From the NCBI RefSeq assembly GCF_029227915.1, contig NC_079882.1, positions 21,521,001 through 21,581,000 of the forward strand: 60,000 bases of DNA. Direction: 5' to 3'. The DNA is from Hydractinia symbiolongicarpus (Eukaryota; Cnidaria; Hydrozoa; Anthoathecata; Hydractiniidae). A program made the translations under genes and the position numbers. Position 1 is the first letter of the stretch. Each line of letters starts with the position of its first letter. Positions 37,401 to 51,689 of this stretch are shown one piece after another. Below the pieces are notes generated by a model. The model worked only from the letters and a program-made list of their open reading frames with translations, was not told the origin of the DNA and ran no database searches.

Positions 37401-40400
37401 CAGTTGCATATGGGTATTATACTATAAACTAGTTGTTAATCCGTGAAAAAATCCATGGGGTCGCCTGTCGAGTTCTCTTGTCCTTTAAATTTACCCGTCG
37501 CAAAAAAGTGGATAAAAATATATCGCATTTGATATTCGTGCGCATTTTAAAAATTTTGTGTTTCCGTTACGGGACGCCGCTTTCGCGGACACACAGACCG
37601 ACGATGGCCATTATTAAAGGGATTATATTTCAACTTACTTGGCAAATGTGTTTCTGTTCCATTGTAGTTGTGTCTTCAGTCTTAACAGACACCTCAACCT
37701 GAAGGACACAAAATAAATTAATAATTCAGTGGTTGAAGAGGTTGCTGTAGCAGATGAAATGAATGTAGTACATCCCTTCGTTAATAAAAATAAGGTTCAT
37801 AAGAGTATCAGGCTAGGATTTTAAGATTAAAAACAATGGAGAAATAAGAATAATGACCGGCCTGGTTAGAACTTGGATATTATTATAAAAAAAGAAGTGT
37901 GTAGTAAAAAAATGCTAAGTCATGTGTACATCAAGCATACATATTTTTTATACACATCTGCAGTTACAGTAATCGAAAGTAATCAAACTCAATAAAAAAA
38001 TATACCTCCATGCTTGTATTAAATGACCGGTTAATCCAGGCCTTCAACAGCAATACTTGACCCAAACTAAACATGGTTTAATTAATGGTTAGAGAAAATA
38101 AGAAAAGCAAATTCAAACAATGGTACCCGGCAGAGATTTTTTAAAATCGATATTATTATCATGTTTTTTTCTCGTTAACCAGGAATACAATACCTTTTTC
38201 GGTACAAGCAGGGACACGATACCTTTTTCAGCACACGCATTTAAATTTCACCTTAAATGCCAGATTCTGATTTTAATCTTATCAGTTTTGTTCTTCCTGT
38301 GTAAAGGGTAATTCTAGTCATTGAAATTGATTATCCACATCCTCATTGTTAAAAACAGGCAAGATTTAGTGTCCATACAATTTGGTTTTGACAAATCTAA
38401 TTTAAACTCTTTTTATTCCTGAATAACATTTTTTTATTTGTGATGGCTTATAGTGTAACACTGGTGTTATAATGCCATTTTAGACTTAAGTTAAGTTTAA
38501 TTACTGAGGTTGGGTAATTTAAAAAGCTGTTTTTTGACTAAAGTATCTTTATATAGTTGATTAAAATTAAAATGACAGGTCTTTCTTCTGCAAAATTAAC
38601 TTCTTAAGGCATTTCAAGGTTGTCTTTAATTTTATCAAAATTCCAGGAAATCGTTTCAAGGGAATTTGCTAAATTTTGTTGCTAAACCAGCCATGAACGC
38701 ACCCCCGGAAAACAAAGGAAAATATGCATAGAGGATGTAGACATACCTTATTGATTTCATCAATTGAAGGTCATCTACGGATGCTGTAACACATGGCACA
38801 TTTGCTTGCTTTTCAGCTAAATAATAGAAATTATACAATCAATGTGTTTTTGTTGAAATAGTGGAAGATGTGGCATATGGTGGCCTTGATTGAAAAGTTA
38901 TTTGTAATTTGCAGTAAAACCTCAATTACAACCATAACGATGAACATTGTGGATATTTGTGATAGGCTCGTTTTGTTCTTCAGATCAATAAAGACTGGTG
39001 AAAAGGGGTCGAGCAATATTGGTCAAAAGCTTTTAAAAAACAAGTTATTTTCCCATTGAGGAATGGTGTAGTATATGTTATTCAATTTGTTTAATTGTAA
39101 TAATCTCATTACTATCTTTCTTATAAATCTCTATTTGGTAGCAAAATGCAGTTTATCCTGGAATATTGTGTCCAAGGACACAATCTATCTAATTCAATCA
39201 CGCATTACTATTGTGACCTTTGTGAACTTTATAAACATTTATTTACATTATTACTTGCCCAACATATATTACAATATGATAAGTAACTGTGCATGAAAGA
39301 AAGAAAAAAAGGTTTTTTAAGCAATGGAGATTAAAGCATCGTTCAACCTTATATAATATTCTTGCGTTTTCAGAGATTCTTTTCTCAAGAGTGTGTATGT
39401 GTTTATTCTATGTTAATGATTTATTCAAAATTACGCTTCTCTCATTATGCTTACATTATTTATTTTAAGCAAATGTAGTTTGAGTGAAATATCATCAGTT
39501 TTGTAACCATTATAGAATAATACATATTTAGTTTTACTTATATGGAGTGAAAGTTTATTTACTTTAAAGCACAAGTTCTTGGTCAGCTGTTTTAAAGAGA
39601 TTTTTAATATTCGTGTGAGAATAAAAAAAGAATAGTATCATCAGCAAATAAATTTTAATATTATGGAAAAAGGTGTAGTCGTTTATGAAAATCAAAACAC
39701 CGTAAGGGCCCAAGAATGGATCCTTCGTGAAACAACGCATTTTATAGTTAAGCGTGTTTTTGTATCGATGTATGCTATGCATTGTTCCAATTAGTAAAGT
39801 AATTTGCACCACCTTAAATTTTTTTCTGGATTAACATAAAAATTTTAAAATAGTTCACTTATCAATTCCATGACTGCATGGTTCATTGAATGATGCTTTT
39901 GAAAACCAAATTGTTTGTTATATAAATAATTCTTTGCACTAGATGGTCGTAGTGACAGTTATACATTATCTGTTCAAGAATTTTCAAAAAGCATAGCAAC
40001 ACTGAAATAGGTCTATAATTAGTGTCATCAAAGTTTACTCCTAATTCAAATACTGTTAACACCCTAGCATTACTTAGTTGGTCTGGAAACTGGCCATACT
40101 TTAATGAAAGACTAAAAACATAAAATAGATATGGTTCAATAATGTCATAAACTCTTTTTTACAATATTTACAATAATGTCATCAAGCCCTGGGCTTTTTT
40201 ATTGTAATGATGAGAAAGCATTTTACATTTCCTTTCTGGTACATTCAGATTCACTCATTAAAGTATAAGATATAAATAGGGCGGGAGACCATTCTATAGT
40301 CATTGACAAATATAAGAGAAAGGCCACCTAAGTACATTAATTGATACAATAAAAATTCTTGTATTTGTTTTTACTTGAGTAAGTTCTTTTTTCACAAAGT

Positions 40401-41057
40401 CGCTGCCTTTTATTGGATGACTTAGTGAGTCCTTAATATGAGTCCTTAAAGATTGATAAATATGAACAGAAAAACAGTACCCATGGAACATGCAGTGCTT
40501 CATTTAATCTTTGTGAGGGCAAAACATCTGCTTTAAGGATAACAAATTTCCTGCTGGGTTCAACTTCATAGTGGAAGACTGTTCTAACCCAACCACTTAT
40601 ATTGGTTATAAGCTTCTAGACCTTTTCTATTCTTCATTGCCTCTCTAGTAAAACACCAGTAAGTATTCTTGAACTTCAGGTCATTCCGGCTCAGGCCACT
40701 GTGATGGGCATCTATACCCATACATGTACTTGCAGCTGATATGGACATATCAGCATTTTAATCAAAATAATTTTAAAATCTTCAATACGTGCCAATGTCA
40801 CACTTTTCAAGATTTTAAGTTAGTTCAAGCCTCGGTGGGCAGTTAAGCCTTTCACTCAGAATATTTAGCACAGGAAGAGTCTGAAAAATACTGAAATGCA
40901 AATTCGCTAGCTATAGCTAACTACTAAAACTGGTTCACCTACCTGAAAGACAAGCAATAACATCCATCCATTTTAATAACGTTCCAGTAAGCAATGTTTT
41001 AGTTTCAAGGTTACATTCAGATAACTCAATGATTTTGCTGGTTTCAATCACCGACAT
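12291..41057 (-). CDS. ACOT12: ACOT11/ACOT12-like acyl-CoA thioesterase (two hotdog domains + START)
   Basis: Cytosolic enzymes of this family hydrolyse acyl-CoA or acetyl-CoA to the free acid and CoA. Minus-strand coding exons: 41057-40943 (ATG), 38816-38747, 38066-38006, 37698-37639, 36920-36876, 36764-36685, 36613-36561, 35966-35839, 32894-32854, 32747-32628, 31739-31601, [gap], 15161-15101, 15016-14933, 14093-13960, 13856-13722, 13589-13514, 12718-12656, 12419-12291 (TAA). All joins keep frame except across the 16-kb intron, where a short exon with length 2 mod 3 (about 20 aa, the FRRYRGAIARKRIRL region of ACOT12) was not found. Hotdog 1 has LLKWMDVIACLS and VPCVTASVDDLQL; hotdog 2 has LPQHANHHQTTFGGQLMAWM, RAPSKVGDRIVIK and SMEVGVRVEAY; START has VYKVLSDHKKRTIWDMAV, DDFVVLASTRK and KIIYLNQVTD. 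The recovered length is 530 aa, against 555 for human ACOT12. The second hotdog looks closer to ACOT12 than to ACOT11, but the paralogue is not settled. FoxQ2 lies antisense in the largest intron. Confidence 0.87.
13073..13390. repeat. MITE-like repeat rich in G tracts
   Basis: Starts GGGAGCGTTCACATGTTACG, contains three G runs of 6-13 bases and a (TTTA)n stretch at about 13281-13307, and ends near GATGATGACGTAACTTTGGG. The outer parts share the inverted motif TTACGT/ACGTAA. It lies in an ACOT intron. Confidence 0.4.
13660..13720. repeat. 15-bp minisatellite, four X-box-like units
   Basis: Four near-identical units of GTAACCATGGAAAC plus one spacer base end 2 bp from an ACOT splice donor. 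Each unit fits the RFX-factor X-box pattern (GTNRCC-AT-GGAAAC type). It could equally be a plain minisatellite. Confidence 0.75.
15303..15465 (+). mobile_element. Miniature Helitron-like element, long type
   Basis: Begins near CCGTATTCCGTCTGTTTGTC, shares ATGCGATATATTTTTATCCA and GTAAATTTAAA with the copy at 37429-37616, and ends with the intact hairpin CCCGTGGATTTTTCCACGGG, then CTAACGACTAG. The next element starts at the following base. Confidence 0.7.
15466..15589 (+). mobile_element. Miniature Helitron-like element, short type, abutting the previous copy
   Basis: Starts TCTATATTGTAATACCCGTA immediately after the CTAG of the upstream long element and ends CACCGACTAG|T. The pair is head-to-tail with no intervening base. 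Confidence 0.72.
15590..21340. other. Left part of the 16-kb ACOT intron: one SINE, otherwise no gene seen
   Basis: Apart from the SINE at 16449-16768 and GCGAAA-rich repeat debris (17110-17310), I see no exon on either strand. A 39-bp imperfect tandem duplication (GGTACTTGGCCTTCATATTA / GGTACATGGCCTCCATATTA) lies at 19540-19615. The part next to FoxQ2 may hold its upstream enhancers; nothing in the sequence proves this. Confidence 0.45.
16449..16768 (+). mobile_element. tRNA-derived SINE
   Basis: About 310 bp closely resembling 59164-59533. The 5' head has the Pol III layout: a degenerate A box in the first 30 bp and a B box (AAGTTTAAACCTCGG, cf. GGTTCAAACCC in the other copy). A shared unique body (CGGTTGTCTAGTTGAGAG, then CTATCCTGGGTAAATAAT) and an AT-rich tail follow. 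It lies in the ACOT intron. Confidence 0.7.
21344..21383 (+). promoter_or_regulatory. Putative FoxQ2 core promoter (TATA + initiator)
   Basis: TATATAA at 21344-21350 is followed 34 bp later by TCAGTT at 21378-21383, an arthropod-style initiator match, with a pyrimidine-rich stretch between. This gives a 5' UTR of about 320 nt. An ATCACGTGAT palindrome (E-box) lies inside that leader at about 21552. Confidence 0.45.
21700..22680 (+). CDS. FoxQ2: FoxQ2-family forkhead transcription factor, intronless
   Basis: A nuclear DNA-binding protein; FoxQ2 genes pattern the aboral/apical pole of cnidarian and bilaterian embryos. The ATG at 21700 is chosen because an in-frame TAA lies at 21691. The protein is 326 aa. 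Residues about 109-204 are the forkhead domain: TPSYTAIIAQAILSSSDRKL, recognition helix GWRNCVRHNLSLSECFIKAG, then the FoxQ2-like wing NGRGNYWGIHP...FSKGDFRKRRA. The recognition helix has WRNCVRHNLS where most Fox proteins have WxNSIRHNLS, and the usual KPPYSYIALI start is diverged. Two eh1-type Groucho-binding motifs flank the domain: FSIDQIL (residues 37-43) and FSVDNIL (243-249), predicting repression. An acidic Asp/Asn-rich stretch fills residues 50-105; the C-terminal 80 residues are rich in Ser, His and Tyr. The gene lies antisense inside an ACOT intron. Which FoxQ2 paralogue it is cannot be decided here. Confidence 0.9.
   Translation: MKLDMSSMSPSLQRQFSISPTPTVKSEVMPSKKPTFFSIDQILGKHDAEGSDDEVFVNEYNDDDSYDGDKSDVNIDGADIEMSSELDENNNEIEKISNDKKDNKNDKQTPSYTAIIAQAILSSSDRKLPLGCIYEYIAEHFPEFLKKGQGWRNCVRHNLSLSECFIKAGRARNGRGNYWGIHPRYIKNFSKGDFRKRRASHRPRNRDLTLGYGIGRFYPHYYNPYLTTHAYNKSLLTTHRPGFSVDNILSKEHRQESTPPILSSHKFREASPHIGRSSSFRLYSPPVLSSVVPASYLEHYNYRSYDHGHTTAECSCQSHKFQTPRN
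23094..23099 (+). terminator. Polyadenylation signal of FoxQ2
   Basis: AATAAA 414 bp after the FoxQ2 stop, followed about 20 bp later by a T/GT-rich stretch (TTGTTGTTGTTTTTT). This is the first canonical signal downstream. Confidence 0.6.
26887..27049 (+). CDS. Possible orphan exon encoding one membrane span
   Basis: After an acceptor (AATACAG) an open frame of 53 codons reads IVSRYHHHKEPDDSNLSTR, later DNDVYWLVGISVLICELFKL and IYLSKHNSW, then a GTAAGC donor; it has two spare bases at each end. The composition looks coding, with a hydrophobic span after a charged hydrophilic region. The layout vaguely recalls the start of a multi-span transporter (SLC35-like), but I would not name it. No partner exon was found on either side. 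Confidence 0.3.
27440..27840. repeat. Degenerate TGTCCGCTWTAGARAGGT repeat block
   Basis: Variants of this word occur near 27466, 27651, 27706 and 27795, for example TGTCCGCTATAGAGAGGT and TGTCCGCTTTAGAAAGGT. Such words are typical of decayed pogo/Tigger-like transposons in marine invertebrates; no transposase frame is visible. Confidence 0.45.
33338..33344 (+). promoter_or_regulatory. TATA-like box before a small open frame
   Basis: TATAAAT lies 45 bp upstream of the ATG at 33383. An earlier ATG at 33356 is only 18 bp away and would precede the expected start site. Confidence 0.3.
33383..33607 (+). CDS. Hypothetical small protein, 74 aa, in an ACOT intron
   Basis: Open frame starting MACESLRERVKLVFKNEDFD and ending CEIKEG. 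It is leucine- and charge-rich with helix-like periodicity (ELPQIYAELIKKVK). No family was recognised. A TATA-like box is suitably placed, and the strand is opposite to the host ACOT gene. It may be the 5' exon of a longer gene or a random frame. Confidence 0.28.
   Translation: MACESLRERVKLVFKNEDFDELPQIYAELIKKVKCNSVLPSTDVLQKQLTFGLIRRNCYAEYYLPAYLCEIKEG
33929..34660 (-). other. Two exon-like segments inside an ACOT intron
   Basis: Segment 34660-34532 has an acceptor (TTTTTAG) and a donor (CAG|GTTGTT) and reads KFTLIEDFLKMLMVHGLI, then DLKKKVQNEK. Segment 34007-33929 likewise has AG and GTACTC borders. The first enters with two carried bases and would hit a stop in the phase of the ACOT exon at 35966-35839. 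So it is not an ACOT exon as modelled, and may belong to another gene, a decayed copy or chance. Confidence 0.25.
35234..35250. repeat. G homopolymer beside a GGGGCTTTGCCCC hairpin word
   Basis: GCGGGGCTTTGCCCCGAACC directly precedes a G run of about 16. The palindromic GGGGCTTTGCCCC looks like part of a small interspersed element. Confidence 0.6.
35292..35340. repeat. 23-bp inverted repeat with a 3-nt loop
   Basis: The arms ATTTTCTTAATAGGTCATGA+TGC and GCATCATGATCTACTAAGAA+AAT pair over 23 positions with two mismatches around GCA. The element probably includes the upstream GGGGCTTTGCCCC word. Confidence 0.8.
35590..35833. repeat. Degenerate ATTGC/ATTAC pentanucleotide satellite
   Basis: About 240 bp of 5-bp-period sequence (TTGCA, TTACA, TTGAA variants) lies inside an ACOT intron and ends directly at the splice donor region of the exon 35966-35839. 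Confidence 0.85.
36276..36302 (-). CDS. Candidate 27-nt cassette exon of the ACOT gene
   Basis: A strong pyrimidine tract (TTCTCTTACATCTGCTTCAG on the minus strand) precedes 27 nt with a GTAGTG donor. Entering with the single G carried from the exon at 36613-36561, it reads VMPTVESIF and leaves a G for the exon at 35966, so it is frame-neutral. The surrounding introns are otherwise uninformative. It may be an alternative microexon or chance. Confidence 0.28.
37303..37428 (-). mobile_element. Miniature Helitron-like element, short type
   Basis: On the minus strand it ends with the hairpin CCCGTGGATATTTCCACAGG, then CTACCGACTAG; its 5' start has TT where TC is expected. It directly follows the long element at 37429-37616 in the 5'-to-3' direction, repeating the arrangement at 15303-15589. 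Confidence 0.68.
37429..37616 (-). mobile_element. Miniature Helitron-like element, long type
   Basis: Shares ATGCGATATATTTTTATCCA and GTAAATTTAAAGGACAAGAG-like sequence with the long copy at 15303-15465 and ends with a weakened hairpin and AACAACTAG. It stops about 20 bp from an ACOT exon (37698-37639). Confidence 0.62.
39070..40300 (-). pseudogene. Decayed LINE reverse transcriptase (CR1/jockey-like)
   Basis: Minus-strand frames, interrupted by stops and shifts, keep the order of reverse transcriptase landmarks of non-LTR retrotransposons. Near 40200 there is a KSPGLDDI-like segment, near 39910 KQFGFQKHHSMNHAV, near 39700 a decayed GPYGVLIFIND region with the catalytic FADD motif no longer intact, and near 39540 NKLSLHISKTKYVLF. 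It lies in the first ACOT intron and is clearly inactive. Confidence 0.65.
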
Positions 41058-41195
41058 GATTTTAACTGCTTGACTCGTAAACAAAAATAAACAATTACGG
41101 ACCATTGCGTACCAACTATTTTGATTTGTCTCGCTTACCACTACAAAACAAGACAAGCGCGTCGCTGTGACGTACGGAGTGTGGTTTCTATACGG

Positions 41196-42121
41196 AGTAA
41201 TACTCATTGAGTTATATCGACGCATTGAGAATTCGAAATAACTGGGAATTACCCAGGTTACCATTTGAATGTGCATGTGGCTCAAAGTTTGATCTTGCTC
41301 ATGCGTTATCCTGCAAAAAGGGTGGGTTTGTCACACAACGCCATAACGAAGTTCGTGATATAACTGCTCAACTTTTGAAAGAAGTTTGTAAAGACGTACG
41401 AATTGAACCGATGCTTGCTCCACTACAAAACGAACGCTTTGACCAGAAAAGTGCGATCACATCCAATGAAGCTCGATTAGATGTTAGCGCACTTGGTTTC
41501 TGGATTCCTGGCCAACGGGTATTCTGCGATGTCAGGGTCTTTGACCTTAACGCCCAGAGGTATAGGAACATAGAAATCAAACGTTGCTATGAAAGAAATG
41601 AGCAAGAAAAGAAAAGGTTATACAACGAAAGGGTTTTGCAGGTTGAAAATGGTTCTTTTACACCTTTGGTGTTTTCTACACACGGTGGGTTAGGAAGAGA
41701 ATGCAAGAGATTCTATCAACGTCTTGCTGAGTAGATAGCAGATAAACGTGGTATACCAACGTCTATCGCTACGACGTTTGTCAGAACGAAAATTTGCTTT
41801 TCGTTACTCCGATCGACATTGCTATGCCTGCGTGGATCAAGATCATTGCGGCGGGATGTTAACATATCTGATATCGACATGTCTTTGACCAACACACTAT
41901 CGGAAATAAGGGAATTCCGATAGCCGAAATAGTATTATATATATATTATATATTTTGAGCGGCGGTCTCTCGCTATAGAAATAGACCAAAACAAAATTAT
42001 ATAAAATAACGTATGTTTGAATTTTCAAGGTATCAAGCCGAATAAACGGATGATACTATGTAATTTTATAATTTCTAAATATAATATATATAATTTCTAA
42101 AAAAAAAAAAAAGTAATACTC
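41196..42121 (+). mobile_element. 5'-truncated, A-tailed retroelement copy with target-site duplication
   Basis: AGTAATACTC at 41196-41205 recurs at 42112-42121, bracketing an insert that begins inside a coding region and ends in an A tract (42099-42112). Direct repeat, A tail and 5' truncation together are the signature of target-primed reverse transcription. The empty site would have been a palindrome built of TATACGGAGTA arms. Confidence 0.82.
41207..41734 (+). pseudogene. Retroelement C-terminal domain fragment (zinc-knuckle + endonuclease-like)
   Basis: An open frame of 175 codons lacking a genuine start, since it runs straight out of the insertion junction. Early residues hold a CxC...H....C cluster (FECACGSKFDLAHALSC). 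RHNEVRD follows, and later an acidic pair spaced like a PD-(D/E)xK nuclease core (LDVSALGFW...FCDVRVFD, then EIKRCY). This order resembles the CCHC motif plus restriction-like endonuclease of R2/NeSL-type retrotransposons. The frame is stopped by TAG at 41732, but coding-like sequence continues in the same frame for about 60 more codons (IADKRGIPTS...LLRSTLLCLRGSRS). The copy is therefore mutated as well as truncated. Confidence 0.72.
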
Positions 42122-42129
42122 CGTATATA

Positions 42130-42475
42130 TAGCTGTATATACGGAGTTTGGTTTATCTATACGGAGTCGGCCAACGGAATGTTCTTAAAATGGAAATATT
42201 GCAATACATTTCCGAAAATATGTTATGCATAAATCGCTATGGGGAGTATGCAGAATTTGCTGTAAGGAGTATGCCATACGGAGTATGCAATATTGACTAT
42301 GAGTATTCTATACGGAGTATGCTATACGGACTGTGACATGCTTCATATACTAAGTATGCTATACTGAGTGTAAATGGCTTAGTATATGGTATATGAGATG
42401 CTTAGTATACGGAGTGTGACATGCTTAGTATACGGAGTATGACATGCTAAGTATGCGGAGTGTGACATGTTTGGT
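42130..42475. repeat. TATACGGAGTATGC degenerate repeat array
   Basis: At least ten variants of (C)TATACGGAGT(A/G)TG(C) occur here, some as direct repeats (CTTAGTATACGGAGTGTGAC / CTTAGTATACGGAGTATGAC). More lie at 41171-41200, just before the retroelement, and at 43080-43195 in both orientations. Confidence 0.8.
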
Positions 42476-42594
42476 AGGAACAGAATTCGATGTATTGTTA
42501 ATGAGTTAAGGTTTACAATGGCTGGTATAAAAGTACACAATTTTAAAGTTACATAATAAAAAGTCATTGATTGCATGGTTAGTTTTATTGCCAA

Positions 42595-42696
42595 CCTCGT
42601 TCCCAGGGCATTTTGCCTTGTTGATAAAGCTGATAGCGGCCATTGTTGGCCACTCCAAAATAACGGCTCAGGGGCCACAAGACCCTGGGGACGAGG
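42595..42696. mobile_element. 102-bp MITE with CCTCGTYCCCAGGG terminal inverted repeats
   Basis: CCTCGTTCCCAGGG at the left end faces CCCTGGGGACGAGG at the right end: 14-bp inverted repeats with one mismatch. The interior includes GCGGCCATTGTTGGCC. No coding capacity. A clear target duplication was not found. Confidence 0.72.
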
Positions 42697-42699
42697 ATG

Positions 42700-43930
42700 T
42701 TTTATTGCATATAGAAACATACAAAACAAAGTTATAAAGCTTAGATTGAATATAATGGAAGCCATAAAAATAAACTACATACAAAACGCAAATAGTAAAC
42801 TACATCATACAGTTGGACTGCCGGTAACTCGAACTTTTATTAGCTGGAACTGTTATCTACGGTAATTGGTACTCTGCATGCTTGTCTCATATTTTAGACG
42901 TTTTTCTTCTTACACAAATTATTTGCTTATTTTAGGCACAATTTTCTAAGCTGGAATAGCTCAGAGTGAATTTTTAATAAGAATGCTTAGTTTAGACTTC
43001 GACGCCCATGCTGCATTCGCTAATGTCTAGCCAAACCAGTCTTGGCATTATACTCTCAAAGCTGTCTGTGCCGCTCGCGGCTTTGAGATATTTAAATATT
43101 TCCGTCTATACGGGAAAAACATGTCGCTATACGAAGTTATGCTCCGTATACGCATGCCTATACGGAGCCGTACTCCGTATAGCTGCACTGGAACATCGCG
43201 CCCTTTTCTTTGGCGGTCCCTCTTCTCGGCAGCCCCTTTTTTGTCTACCTACAAAAGATAATGCCCTCTATCTCCTGAATTTTAAATGAAACGCGGACAG
43301 AAAGATGAAATTTAACTTTACAAATTTTCCTTTTACTACCACTCCTTTTAACAATTTTATTTGCAAATATAAATACACATAAAAACTTTTTATCATTAAC
43401 CTTTTTGGAACTTTTTAAACAAAAATATCGCGAAAGTTCTTTTACACGAAATTCTCGATTGCAAACGTTTTTCTTGCTAATACTTTCATATTTTTCGTTG
43501 TTATTAAATAAGCACGTCTTATCTTTAATAGCGTAACGTGGTAAATTTGATAATTGCCTCCCTTTTCTTTCTTGAACATGTGAATCACGACAAAGTAGCG
43601 ATGAAAGAAAGAAGTTATACTTAATGAAATTTATTTTATTTGAATCTGTTTCTAAAAATTAAAAGTGCATAAAGATTCAAGTTTCCTTTCTTTTTTCTTT
43701 AATCAGTTTTTTTCGGTCGCAAAGGTTTCTGTCCTTAATATGTTTTACCTTCTCTATTTGTAACCGTAGAAATCTCTTCCTATTTTCACAATTCACAGCA
43801 GCAAGGCATTTAAGCAGTTATTTACAGAACAGGCTACAGAAAATATAAACCAATCAACGCATTCTGTGTTTTATATTATTTAATAAATAATCTATGTAAA
43901 AATTCAGTTATGTACATTTAAAATTAACCG
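42700..43930. other. Gap between repeat array and CCDC158-like 3' end
   Basis: Holds further TATACGGAGT-type words at 43080-43195 and then AT-rich sequence that probably includes the 3' UTR of the minus-strand coiled-coil gene. No exon or RNA gene was recognised. Confidence 0.45.
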
Positions 43931-51648
<7,718 letters not shown>

Positions 51649-51689
51649 ATTGCACTCCTCCTTTTCTCCCTGAACTCGTTTTTATCTAA

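Noticed and set aside
42379-42765. 128-codon minus-strand frame
   Set aside because: Runs through the TATACGGAGT array and the MITE at 42595-42696, so it is repeat sequence by origin.
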